Shown piece after piece: positions 6,870 to 14,483 of a stretch of 64,000 nt of DNA. The notes beneath the pieces are model-generated. The model did no database searches. It saw only the letters and a program-made list of their open reading frames with translations, and was not told the origin of the DNA. The translations under genes were made by a program, and so were the position numbers. The stretch covers positions 1-64,000 of the forward strand of contig JAFWZZ010000016.1 of NCBI GenBank assembly GCA_017522185.1, in the 5' to 3' direction. Source of the DNA: Bacillota bacterium (GTDB lineage: Bacteria; Bacillota; Clostridia; Peptostreptococcales; Anaerovoracaceae). The stretch's first letter is position 1; each line of letters starts with the position of its first letter.

Positions 6870-6899
6870 ACTGCTGTCAAGGGTAACTCTTCTATAAAT

Positions 6900-6935
6900 A
6901 TTATATCATCGCTCGTACGAAAGAACAAGCGTTCG
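6900..6935 (-). promoter_or_regulatory. LexA-box promoter of the toxin gene
   Basis: On the minus strand the -35 TTGTTC (6923-6928), 17 bases, and -10 TATAAT (6900-6905) predict a start near 6893. The -35 lies inside CGAACGCTTGTTCT (6922-6935), a GAAC-N4-GTTC palindrome matching the Gram-positive LexA/DinR box. A repressor there would block the promoter until DNA damage. A second TTGACA (6875-6880) downstream has only a poor -10. Confidence 0.7.
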
Positions 6936-6966
6936 TATCTATATTTTTATAATTTCTATAATAAGA

Positions 6967-6989
6967 AAAGCACTCATTACAAGTGCTTT
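6967..6989 (-). terminator. Terminator of the lipoprotein gene cluster
   Basis: AAAGCACT / AGTGCTTT (6967-6974, 6982-6989) hairpin followed on the minus strand by CTTATTATAG. It is the first good stem past the stop at 7138. The stretch between (about 6990-7137) is AT-rich and I see nothing else in it. Confidence 0.5.
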
Positions 6990-7137
6990 CTATCGTTAAT
7001 ACGCAAAAGATTCTTCCGTATCCTATATACACCAAAAACGTCAAGATTTCTGGAAATTTCTATATATTTTGTCCTATATAGGATACAGGATATCTCACAA
7101 TTCGTATCTAAATTTCACCTTCCCTTTAGCTGCAACC

Positions 7138-7782
7138 TTAAAAACTAATATCATCGCTGAAAAATTCGTCTCCGCAGTACGTAACTTCGCCCTTAAAATG
7201 TGCTTTCTGTAATTTTTCGATTAACAATTGCGCTTGCTGTTCTTCTAAGTCAGTAACCTTCTTGTCATAAATCAGCAGGATATCAATTTTGGTCCCCGGA
7301 TGGGTAATAAATGCATCGTAGTCTTTCAGAAACTCTTCTGTCAGATCTGCATCAATACCAATGCTATAAGTATCTGTTTCCAGTTCGCCGCCCTGCAACC
7401 CCGTGGTTTCTTCGATTATCGCTCCCACATTTTCCAGAATGGTGCTCGCATGATACACCCTTGCTGCATCTGATTTGAGCACTTTGTTTACAGGATCATA
7501 GGTTACGAAAAACTCAATGCGGTCATCATCTCCATAAAAGGTGGCATGAAAAGTTCCATCATCATCCGAATACGCATCACAGCAATACAGCCTGTGTCTG
7601 CCCAAGGCTTTGCGATACGTGTTATTTACAAGTCGCTCTACAGAATCCTCACTAACGGTTTTTACTGATGCCGACTGACTGCTGTCAGGTTTCACATCTT
7701 CTACAGGGTCTGCCGGCTGACATCCGATTAATAGCATCAGCATCAAAATCAGACTCACACAACACAATAAAAGTCTTTTCAT
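7138..7782 (-). CDS. Hypothetical lipoprotein
   Basis: Protein of 214 residues with a lipoprotein signal: MKRLLLCCVSLILMLMLLIGC, lipobox LLIGC with the lipidated Cys near residue 21. An Asp/Ser-rich linker and a mature domain of about 170 residues follow, which I cannot assign. The start at 7782 is preferred over an in-frame GTG nine bases earlier because GAGGAG overlaps that GTG. It is the last gene of a long minus-strand series and should be anchored on the outer face of the membrane. Confidence 0.7.
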   Translation of the reverse strand: MKRLLLCCVSLILMLMLLIGCQPADPVEDVKPDSSQSASVKTVSEDSVERLVNNTYRKALGRHRLYCCDAYSDDDGTFHATFYGDDDRIEFFVTYDPVNKVLKSDAARVYHASTILENVGAIIEETTGLQGGELETDTYSIGIDADLTEEFLKDYDAFITHPGTKIDILLIYDKKVTDLEEQQAQLLIEKLQKAHFKGEVTYCGDEFFSDDISF

Positions 7783-7810
7783 TCTAGTCACTCCTCAATT
7801 TGCATTCTGT

Positions 7811-8293
7811 TTATCTCGTAATGGTTAGTTTAAAGTCCAAATACGGGTCAGCAAAGAATTCACCCAGTACTTCCGGTGTCACTTTGTCCAGAGGACAGGA
7901 AGTCTCTATATAAGGTGTGCTTTCACTTCCCAGCCAAACATACCACAACTCCAGTTCATTCACTTCTTCCCATAAGGCGAAATGTTCCTGAATATAGTTT
8001 ACGATTCCCGGTAAATCCAATAAAGGATTCCCACCCATTTCGGCAAAATGTTTCTTTTCCGTTTTCGGTGCCTGGTCGTAAGGTTCGCTAATCCATACGT
8101 TTGGAAACTCAAACATATCTTCATCCGCACACCAGGCAATGACGCCAGGTTCATCTTTGTCAATGCCCTCCAGAAAATCCATATCCAGCATCACACCATT
8201 TGCCAAAGCCTCGTTGATAGAAAACAAATGGATATATGGATTCTCTTTTCCATGTAACTGTGCATCACTTGCAAAATAACATACTTTACTCAT
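7811..8293 (-). CDS. Hypothetical cytoplasmic protein
   Basis: Acidic protein of 160 residues without signal or membrane segment. It contains several aromatic clusters (LWYVWLGSES, IAWCADEDMF) and no catalytic motif that I recognise. The start has AAAGGA seven bases upstream. Its neighbours are a lipoprotein and a membrane protein of unknown function, in the same direction and with short gaps. Small acidic proteins in such clusters are sometimes immunity proteins, but nothing here proves that. Confidence 0.65.
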   Translation of the reverse strand: MSKVCYFASDAQLHGKENPYIHLFSINEALANGVMLDMDFLEGIDKDEPGVIAWCADEDMFEFPNVWISEPYDQAPKTEKKHFAEMGGNPLLDLPGIVNYIQEHFALWEEVNELELWYVWLGSESTPYIETSCPLDKVTPEVLGEFFADPYLDFKLTITR

Positions 8294-8323
8294 TACTGAT
8301 TCCTTTCTAATTAAAACTGCCTT

Positions 8324-8824
8324 CTACCACACACCCCTGCAAACGATGTGCTCAATGGCAAACACCATCGCCGTTGTGAATACATTCACCGCGACAATCG
8401 TGATGAAAAGCTTCTTGCTTTCCACATTCTTCTTAAACATATTATACACTACCGGCACTTCCACCGCCAGCGTCAACAATCCATATGTCATCCCGATAAT
8501 ATATCTCGGCGTGTTGTTCAAAAATCGTTCAAAATCATATCCCAGCAACTGATACTGTCCCAGTCCCCAATCCAGGAAAAACGGCGCAACAAAAGACAGT
8601 AGATTGGCCAGCATAACAATTACACCTACACGAAAACTACTTTCCTTCACGCACCAGCACAGCACGCCAATCTCAATAACCAAAGTCGGTACCACTACCC
8701 ACGGCAGTATATCAAAAGGCTGTGTCTCCGATATCCAGTGCCAGGATGAATTGGCGAATGCAAAGGTGGTTGTACAAATCATGATCAAAACCGCCATAGC
8801 CAGCCGTCTATATGTAACTTTCAT
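8324..8824 (-). CDS. Hypothetical membrane protein, four to five helices
   Basis: Protein of 166 residues. Hydrophobic segments lie near residues 8-24 (LAMAVLIMICTTTFAFA, possibly a signal), 40-57 (WVVVPTLVIEIGVLCWC), 66-84 (VGVIVMLANLLSFVAPFF), 110-130 (IIGMTYGLLTLAVEVPVVYNM) and 140-160 (FITIVAVNVFTTAMVFAIEHIV). This makes an integral membrane protein without a recognised family. AGGGGTG precedes the start. Part of the minus-strand series of unknown genes. Confidence 0.65.
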   Translation of the reverse strand: MKVTYRRLAMAVLIMICTTTFAFANSSWHWISETQPFDILPWVVVPTLVIEIGVLCWCVKESSFRVGVIVMLANLLSFVAPFFLDWGLGQYQLLGYDFERFLNNTPRYIIGMTYGLLTLAVEVPVVYNMFKKNVESKKLFITIVAVNVFTTAMVFAIEHIVCRGVW

Positions 8825-8847
8825 CTCGTCACCCCTAACGTTTAACT

Positions 8848-9036
8848 TTATTTCTTCTTAAACAACTTCGCAAAGAATCCCGGCACGCTGTTCCAGGATT
8901 TATCCTTTCTTGCGATGGTGCCTTCTCCGTTGTTGCTGGCAGGCATGGAGAATAACCCCTCTTTCTCACGTTCTTTTGCGAATTCATCAAATAACTCTTT
9001 GCTAGTATAGATTTTGTCATTATCTGCTTTACTCAT
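8848..9036 (-). CDS. Small hypothetical protein translationally coupled to the DUF1835 gene
   Basis: Peptide of 62 residues, highly charged, starting MSKADNDKIYTSKELFDEF and ending with basic VPGFFAKLFKKK. The start at 9036 overlaps the stop of the upstream gene as ATGA, with AAAGGAG at correct spacing, so it is translated by coupling. An in-frame Met 13 codons earlier lacks a ribosome site. No family recognised. Confidence 0.6.
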   Translation of the reverse strand: MSKADNDKIYTSKELFDEFAKEREKEGLFSMPASNNGEGTIARKDKSWNSVPGFFAKLFKKK

Positions 9037-9944
9037 CGTGTTTCTCCTTTCCTCAATATACGAATCCACGGACATTCATGATCCACCGCTACCAGCTCCA
9101 GCTTCTCCGCCTCCAGGAAATAATCAAAACGATAGGAAAGCCAGCTGTCCCGGATACCAATGCCCTGATCTAACAGTCTTCCAATCAGTTTTGTCTGGTA
9201 GAAATCGACCTCCTGCTGCTCAACTTCCTGCCAAATCAGCCCATCGTAGAAATCTTCCGTTGCACTCACCACGCAGCCATTAACCACAACACGCAGCGGT
9301 GCATTTGCTTCCCGTAACGCTTCCCACTGGCTGGCACAGAACCGGATTTCTTCTACATCCATCAAAGTCTGCAGCGCAGCATACTGACTCCACTCTTCTT
9401 CACTGACTTCGCCCGAACTTAACTTTTCTTTAGGAAATTCCACAAAGTTAACTTTATCGAGCGGCACCTCGCGTCTACACATCTCATAACAAATCCAGGT
9501 CATGCCACACATGTCTTCTGGCTTGCGGACATACCAGAGTCGCACAGCTTCACCGTCCTGCACACGCTGACAAAATGTATCCAGTCGTATCATAGTATCT
9601 TTCACACGTCTTTCAACCGCCTCTTCTTGAAGATAGGCAAATCGTTTCAGAACGTGTTTTCGTTCTTCCAGAAAATCATCTCCGATTCCACCTATGTTCA
9701 ATAGCAAATCAAAGCAGAAGACGTCCGTCCCTTTACCGCCCAGCGGCACAGCCTTCTCCCTTTTTTCCTGCTCCTTCGCAAGCCAGTCAGCACGCAACTG
9801 TTCAAGTTCCTCCTCAGATGGCTTCGTATCACCATAGAATACAAACCCCGGAATCCCTTGCGTTCTTGGAAAAGTGCCCTTCCCATATCTTTGCGCCATC
9901 ATCAGGCTGATACTTGCACTTTCGTTAAATACGACTTCTAACAT
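9033..9944 (-). CDS. DUF1835/DUF3658-type protein
   Basis: Protein of 303 residues. The N-terminus MLEVVFNESASISLMMAQ and the later FDLLLNIGGIGD and VRLWYVRKPEDMCGMTWICYEM segments are typical of DUF1835 (about residues 1-150). The C-terminal part (WSQYAALQTLMDVEEIRFCASQWEALREANAPLRVVVNG) matches the DUF3658 half that often follows. The biochemical role of these domains is unknown to me. AGGAGGAG precedes the start. It is coupled to the small gene at 8848 by a 4-base overlap. Confidence 0.75.
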   Translation of the reverse strand: MLEVVFNESASISLMMAQRYGKGTFPRTQGIPGFVFYGDTKPSEEELEQLRADWLAKEQEKREKAVPLGGKGTDVFCFDLLLNIGGIGDDFLEERKHVLKRFAYLQEEAVERRVKDTMIRLDTFCQRVQDGEAVRLWYVRKPEDMCGMTWICYEMCRREVPLDKVNFVEFPKEKLSSGEVSEEEWSQYAALQTLMDVEEIRFCASQWEALREANAPLRVVVNGCVVSATEDFYDGLIWQEVEQQEVDFYQTKLIGRLLDQGIGIRDSWLSYRFDYFLEAEKLELVAVDHECPWIRILRKGETR

Positions 9945-9987
9945 CTCTGCTCCTCCTAAAACGTCGCTTGCTGCACATCATATCAAA

Positions 9988-10374
9988 CTACACCGGCATC
10001 TTTCTCTGACGTAACAGGTTCTTTGCAGCTGCCTTTGCATCATCGTTATAACCTTTTCCATTCAAAATCTTATACAACGCATCGTTAGAATGGTTTCTAA
10101 AAGAAATCTCATATTCCTCCGCACGTGTCAACGGTCTGTCCTTTTTCGGACCAACGGAAAGATCTTCCATAAACCAAAAGATATAGGAACAGTCCTCACA
10201 AATAAAGTTGGTTGCCTCCGGATTTGCCCAGTCCAAATCAAAAAAGGTCATACCAACCGTATTCATCAAAGTTTTTCTATCAAAAAACTTCTTGCCGCCA
10301 CAAATCGGGCATACCAGTTCAATCTCTCTATCTCCGACATATATCGTCCTTTCCATTGCAATTTTCTTATCCAT
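9988..10374 (-). CDS. Zinc-ribbon protein, function unknown
   Basis: Protein of 128 residues with two CxxC knuckles, CPICGGKKFF and CEDCSYIFWFME, about 45 residues apart, which should bind one zinc ion. The C-terminal part (DALYKILNGKGYNDDAKAAAKNLLRQRK) is helical. The start at MDKKIAME (10374) is chosen because AGAGAGG precedes it. The next gene upstream is also a zinc-ribbon gene. Confidence 0.65.
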   Translation of the reverse strand: MDKKIAMERTIYVGDREIELVCPICGGKKFFDRKTLMNTVGMTFFDLDWANPEATNFICEDCSYIFWFMEDLSVGPKKDRPLTRAEEYEISFRNHSNDALYKILNGKGYNDDAKAAAKNLLRQRKMPV

Positions 10375-10413
10375 TCTTATTACCTCTCTCGAACCTTTGT
10401 GGTATATCAATAC

Positions 10414-10626
10414 CTACTCTATGGTCAAATCCACAATCATTTTCCCGCACTTGCGGCAGACCCACGCATCTGCAAAACTGCCATTCCATATTCCCTTTGT
10501 CACAGCTATGTCGCCTTCATCATCAGGATGAAAGAACAGCTTTTTCTTCTTTTCACCCCAAAAGGCAGGTCGCCCGCTTTGCAGATAGCCTTTTTCCATG
10601 TTTGCATTGCAATATGGACAAATCAT
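10414..10626 (-). CDS. Short zinc-ribbon protein (PF20097-like)
   Basis: Protein of 70 residues. It begins MICPYCNANMEKGYLQSGRP, continues with WGEKKKKLFF, and ends with the second knuckle WVCRKCGKMIVD. The CPYC...G.i.s...i.W layout is the common short family often labelled PF20097 or DUF6487. Predicted to bind zinc; function unknown. GGAGG lies upstream. It is encoded 18 bases after the small membrane gene. Confidence 0.7.
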   Translation of the reverse strand: MICPYCNANMEKGYLQSGRPAFWGEKKKKLFFHPDDEGDIAVTKGIWNGSFADAWVCRKCGKMIVDLTIE

Positions 10627-10644
10627 TTTGTACCTCCATCAAAC

Positions 10645-10848
10645 TTATTCATCTCTTGCTTCCTCCATCTTCCCAAGCCCCGTCACTGTATCCGGCAGAT
10701 CGTGAAACACGCCGACCGACTCAATATGAACGGTTTCGCCTTTTTCTGTCTTTATGAAAATACGAATAGCTACAAGGATGCTAAGCGCAATCAGCAAACC
10801 TCCAAAAATCCATGGTAAAAGGTCAAAGAATTCAAATATTCTTTCCAT
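10645..10848 (-). CDS. Small single-helix membrane protein
   Basis: Protein of 67 residues. MERIFEFFDLLPW is followed by one membrane helix (IFGGLLIALSILVAIRIFI), then a charged tail with HIESVGVFHDLPDTVTG. The start at 10848 is set by AAGGAG nine bases upstream; an ATG three codons earlier is directly against that site. Function unknown. It has its own promoter and a leader hairpin upstream. Confidence 0.6.
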   Translation of the reverse strand: MERIFEFFDLLPWIFGGLLIALSILVAIRIFIKTEKGETVHIESVGVFHDLPDTVTGLGKMEEARDE

Positions 10849-10882
10849 GAAGTTCATCTCCTTTTTCTGACATATAACAAAA

Positions 10883-10923
10883 CGAGCACAACAACAAAAC
10901 ATTACATTTCGTTATTGTGCTCG
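10883..10923 (-). terminator. Leader hairpin or terminator before the small membrane gene
   Basis: Perfect 9-bp stem CGAGCACAA / TTGTGCTCG (10883-10891, 10915-10923) followed on the minus strand by TTTTGTTAT. It lies between a promoter at 10971-10999 and the gene at 10848, so it may be an attenuator of that gene, or simply the end of a transcript from the right. Confidence 0.6.
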
Positions 10924-10970
10924 CGCGTCTTTCTAGTCGTTCATATGCCTAATCCCCCTAATTTGCTTAC

Positions 10971-10999
10971 ATTATACTTTATTTGGATAGCAAAGTAAA
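10971..10999 (-). promoter_or_regulatory. Candidate promoter of the zinc-ribbon and membrane gene series
   Basis: Minus-strand TTTACT (10994-10999), 17 bases, TATAAT (10971-10976). Downstream, AGGGGG precedes a three-codon frame ATG-AAC-GAC-TAG (near 10935-10946) and then the hairpin at 10883. Confidence 0.5.
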
Positions 11000-11033
11000 G
11001 TGTATGTATTCTGCCAGACTCGATGGACTTACC

Positions 11034-11216
11034 TTAGAAGATTGTTTTTCTCTTTGCCGGATCATAGTCAAATATGATGAATTTGCAATATGGACATTCT
11101 CTCATAGCAAATCTCCCCTTCTTCATCAGTACGCCAAAAACACTAAAGCTGCAATTAAAATAATAAAAATCAAATTCCCTATACCAATTCTACGCCAATG
11201 ATTATTTCTACAGCTT
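11034..11216 (-). pseudogene. Remnants of a small membrane and a zinc-ribbon gene
   Basis: Two short minus-strand frames without the size of intact genes. One (stop at 11126-11128) reads RRIGIGNLIFIILIAALVFL and lacks a start codon. The next, 11034-11105, has AGGGGAG and an ATG and encodes 23 residues (MRECPYCKFIIFDYD...KTIF), then a stop; sense codons (GKSIESGRIH) continue behind the stop. Together they look like decayed copies of the membrane plus zinc-ribbon genes found at 10414-10848. They could also be real very small peptides. Confidence 0.3.
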
Positions 11217-11420
11217 CTATCCCGACTTTTTGCCTTGTTTTAAGCATTCAATTAAATTTGAAACAGCAGATACAATCCATCCGATGGCTATCACAATGAG
11301 AGCAAGACGCCAACCTATAGATACTTCAATCACAGCAGTAAAAGCATACAACGCAATGACGCTAATCATCAAGCATATTATGTTAACCGCGGTTTTTGCT
11401 ATCGTGCGTTTATTCATCAT
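11217..11420 (-). CDS. Small membrane protein, two helices
   Basis: Protein of 67 residues with two membrane segments (TAVNIICLMISVIALYAFTA and LALIVIAIGWIVSAVSNLI) and a basic end (KQGKKSG). The start is placed at one of two adjacent ATG codons (11420 or 11417), with GGTGGAG upstream. The frame extends further but without a ribosome site. No family recognised. Confidence 0.55.
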   Translation of the reverse strand: MMNKRTIAKTAVNIICLMISVIALYAFTAVIEVSIGWRLALIVIAIGWIVSAVSNLIECLKQGKKSG

Positions 11421-11538
11421 TACATCTCCACCATTTCTTATTTCTGTAATCATCGTATCACTATTACAGTCAATAATAAACGGAGGATAACGCGAATTAG
11501 CCCTGTCTATTTCATCCAAAATGACGCATATTTAGCAA

Positions 11539-11856
11539 TTAAAAGTTAAACCAAGGTAAATCCTTGTATTTACCAGGCGTATTTTCCCCAAAATTGGTCC
11601 ATCCAATGTTTTTCACAAACACGGACTTACACTCTGGAAAAACAAATTCGTTCAAATAGGCTATAAAGGTTTCCTCACTATAACAAAGAACCGTTTCACC
11701 TTCTTCGCCTATAACTCTATACTTCTCAGCATCTGGGGACGTCGGCAGCCATTTGTCACAAAACTCCATGCAGTATTCATCTAAGTTGTCGGCTACCTCA
11801 TCTGGAACCAAATAGATCATGCTGTCGCTGTCAGCACTTAAAATAATTTTTTTCAC
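11539..11856 (-). CDS. Hypothetical protein of a conserved Clostridial family
   Basis: Protein of 105 residues with a GTG start (GGTGGAG upstream): MKKIILSADSDSMIYLVPDEVADNL, CMEFCDKWLPTSPDAEKYR, ETFIAYLNEFVFP and a C-terminus ending DLPWFNF. I recall similar small acidic proteins in many Clostridia, all uncharacterised. It is encoded 18 bases after the DUF2812 pair and may be the last gene of that operon. Confidence 0.65.
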   Translation of the reverse strand: MKKIILSADSDSMIYLVPDEVADNLDEYCMEFCDKWLPTSPDAEKYRVIGEEGETVLCYSEETFIAYLNEFVFPECKSVFVKNIGWTNFGENTPGKYKDLPWFNF

Positions 11857-11874
11857 TTCTCTCCACCTTCCCCA

Positions 11875-13188
11875 CTATAACTCACCAGTCAGTTTTTCTC
11901 CAATAATTTCCTTTTGTTCACTGCTTAGCTTCTCAGGTGTATCCAGCCAAATCACACGATCCGGATAAAGCAGCAGCCATCTGTCGTAGTCCTGGTTGTA
12001 GTACACTGTTTCCGCGCCAAAGGCCGGTTCGTCTACTTCTTTATAGTTGTACATCTCTTTGATATCATCCGGATAGAACAGTTCCTCATCAAGCTCATCT
12101 GGTTCCAGCCAGTATTTCACGGCCAGATCATACACCTTTTCATAGTCAGTCACGTATATTTCGTAATACATTGCCTTACCCTGGGACTCATCACCGCCCT
12201 CATATCTCATTAAGAATGGGGATGCTTCTCTCCATTCATAATGCCCAGCCTCATCTGTTTTGCAAATTCCCAGATCTTCCAGAGTCAGCGGAATTCCCTT
12301 TGGCTCTGCTTCGTCTGGAATCACCTTTGGTACTACAAACACCGAGACAACAAGAACGATAATGACAACAATTGCAAACAATCCGCCATTACTTTTCTTA
12401 CTATTGTTATACTTTGCTGACAGCTTTGGAAACAGAATCCAAAATACCATTATCGAAACCGCTAATACAGCAACCAGAGAAAGGAAAAACGGCCAGTCTT
12501 CATCAAAAGCGGCACCCAGCAGATTTCCTACGATTACATTACCAAAGAGAATCGCTAAAAGAAGGACATCCAGTATTCTGCTAACCTGCGTTCTCTTGTA
12601 AATCGGTGATAGACCTGCATCTACAGCCTTCTTCGCTTTTCGATACCATATCAGGTATTCAGCCATAGATGCAATCAGTATGATTCCAAGGAGAGGTAGC
12701 ACAGCCAAATTAATCAAGGAATCAAAATCTGCAAACAAGTCAATCCGCAGAGGGAAATATGCCATTTTCATCATAAGGCCTAGAATCACCATTAATGCCG
12801 CAGGTAACAGCAGTCTCAGTGCCTTACAGCGGTCGTGTACCAATTCCAGTTTTACCTTTGGGTCCGTATGTATTGGCTCTGCTTCCATGTCTTCCGTTTC
12901 AAAAATTTGGATATTTCCAGCATCAAAAGCATGTTTCCATCCTCCTGCTTCGCAAAAGGCAATGAATTCATCCAAAACATCACCTGTTACATCGGTATCT
13001 ACAACTTCCACACTAAAGCGAACTTTTCGTGGATTGCTTCTCCGAAATCCCCAGATTGCACCCGTCTTACTGGTCAGCTCCCAGCCATCAGCTGCAGCTT
13101 CTTCCAGATATTCCGCAATGGTATCCAGTTCGTTGTATTCGTAATTAATTCTTTTTGTGAACGTATCTTTCTGTGTCATGTCTCTCAC
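11875..13188 (-). CDS. DUF2812 membrane protein, copy 2
   Basis: Protein of 437 residues. Residues 10-100 form the DUF2812 domain (YNELDTIAEYLEEAAADGWELTS, GFRRSNPRKVRFSVE, CEAGGWKHAFDAGNIQIF). Several membrane helices follow (LLPAALMVILGLMM, LAVLPLLGIILIASM, VLLLAILFGNVIVG, LVAVLAVSIMVFWILF, FAIVVIIVLVVSVFVV), then a soluble tail of about 140 residues. PadR-linked DUF2812 proteins are widespread in Firmicutes but have no proven function. It is a diverged duplicate of the upstream gene. A GTG at 13188 and an ATG three codons later are both possible starts. Confidence 0.8.
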   Translation of the reverse strand: MRDMTQKDTFTKRINYEYNELDTIAEYLEEAAADGWELTSKTGAIWGFRRSNPRKVRFSVEVVDTDVTGDVLDEFIAFCEAGGWKHAFDAGNIQIFETEDMEAEPIHTDPKVKLELVHDRCKALRLLLPAALMVILGLMMKMAYFPLRIDLFADFDSLINLAVLPLLGIILIASMAEYLIWYRKAKKAVDAGLSPIYKRTQVSRILDVLLLAILFGNVIVGNLLGAAFDEDWPFFLSLVAVLAVSIMVFWILFPKLSAKYNNSKKSNGGLFAIVVIIVLVVSVFVVPKVIPDEAEPKGIPLTLEDLGICKTDEAGHYEWREASPFLMRYEGGDESQGKAMYYEIYVTDYEKVYDLAVKYWLEPDELDEELFYPDDIKEMYNYKEVDEPAFGAETVYYNQDYDRWLLLYPDRVIWLDTPEKLSSEQKEIIGEKLTGEL

Positions 13189-13199
13189 CCCTTAGCTCC

Positions 13200-14483
13200 T
13201 TATCTTTCTTCAACCTTCACTTTTTCTCCAATCATTTCCTTTTGTTTCTCTGTCAAATCAAATCCTCTCGTCTCCAGGTAAAGGATTTTTTCATCATACA
13301 GCAGCAACCACATGGTCAGGCTCTCTGCCTTTCCTAAAAGAAAAACTTTGTCTGCGCCGAATGCCTTGTCTGCCACTTCTTCATATACTTTGTCTCTGGC
13401 AAGGTACCCCTCTTCCACAATTGCATCATAGAAACGATCAAAACGCGCAGTGTAGAGTTCATAATATACTTTCTTTGAACCCCAACGGTCTGAACCGCTT
13501 TCGTGCCGGTCCAGCGGCGATCCCTCATGAACAACCCAGTGTTCGCTGGTTCCAGTGGATGTCTCACCCAGCTCCTGTACCGTCAGGAAAACATCGCCCT
13601 CGTCTTCGCTCAAAGATGCCGGCATAAAGAAGGTATAGGATGCCCAGACCATCAACGCAACAAAGGCGACACCAAGCAGTAAAAACAGCCCGGTATGCGT
13701 TTTCCCGTCTTTGTTGAACTTTGCCTGGTACAGGTTATACAGGAATATAAACCCTGCAGTGCCGATGATGAAGAAAAATACCAATGCAATCAACACCGTT
13801 GACTGACTGTAAAATGCATCCACCACATCGTCCAGCCAGATTGCTGCCGTAGCCCAGATATAGATAGCTATGTCAAGGAAGCGTGCAACCTTGGTTTGCT
13901 TATACCTCGGTGCCTTTCCCATGGTGACTGCCTGTTTTGACCGGCGATACCAAAGGCAGAATTCTATGCACTGATATAGTGCCATCATTGCCAGCGTAAT
14001 CAGAACAAAGATGTTCACCACAATGCCGCTGGTGTACATATCCCGGTAATCCAAATTCCAGATTAGAAACCCGCTGATGAGAAGCGCAATGGCCACCATC
14101 GACAAATTCAAACCGATAGAAAGTCCTCTGCAGTGACGATAAACCAGGTCCAGCTTTACCTCTTCGTCCGTATGGATCGGATCCGCATCCGGATTTTCGT
14201 TTTCAAAGAACTGCAGCTTTCCGGCATCAAAGATGTGTTTCCAGCCATCTGCCTCGCAGTATTCGATAAACTGCTGTTTTTGCGTTTCATCGATATCAGC
14301 CTCTACAATTTCCACGCTGAATTTCGCCTGTCTCGGTTCCGTCTTGCGGAAGCCAAAGGTGTTTCCCAGAAGACTGGTCATTTCCCATCCGTTGGCCGCC
14401 TTGTCCTCCAGAAACTCAGCCAGGGTATCCAGTTCCTTGTAGCTAAAATAAAATCTCTTTGTCCAAACGTTCTTTCCTCTCAT
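13200..14483 (-). CDS. DUF2812 membrane protein, copy 1
   Basis: Protein of 427 residues with the same order as its downstream neighbour: DUF2812 domain (YKELDTLAEFLEDKAANGWEMTS, GFRKTEPRQAKFSVE, CEADGWKHIFDAGKLQFFEN), membrane helices between about residues 125 and 285, then a soluble tail. The start overlaps the PadR stop as ATGA with a GGGGGG-type site, so it is translationally coupled to the repressor. Such pairs resemble sensing membrane proteins controlled by their own PadR; that role is inference. Confidence 0.82.
   Translation of the reverse strand: MRGKNVWTKRFYFSYKELDTLAEFLEDKAANGWEMTSLLGNTFGFRKTEPRQAKFSVEIVEADIDETQKQQFIEYCEADGWKHIFDAGKLQFFENENPDADPIHTDEEVKLDLVYRHCRGLSIGLNLSMVAIALLISGFLIWNLDYRDMYTSGIVVNIFVLITLAMMALYQCIEFCLWYRRSKQAVTMGKAPRYKQTKVARFLDIAIYIWATAAIWLDDVVDAFYSQSTVLIALVFFFIIGTAGFIFLYNLYQAKFNKDGKTHTGLFLLLGVAFVALMVWASYTFFMPASLSEDEGDVFLTVQELGETSTGTSEHWVVHEGSPLDRHESGSDRWGSKKVYYELYTARFDRFYDAIVEEGYLARDKVYEEVADKAFGADKVFLLGKAESLTMWLLLYDEKILYLETRGFDLTEKQKEMIGEKVKVEER

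Noticed and set aside
6858-7148. Plus-strand open frame of 96 codons after the LexA box
   Set aside because: Lys, Tyr and Phe-rich translation of AT-rich sequence with no ribosome site; it overlaps leader hairpins and a terminator.
10090-10818. Plus-strand open frame of 242 codons
   Set aside because: Antisense to three small minus-strand genes that have proper ribosome sites and zinc motifs.
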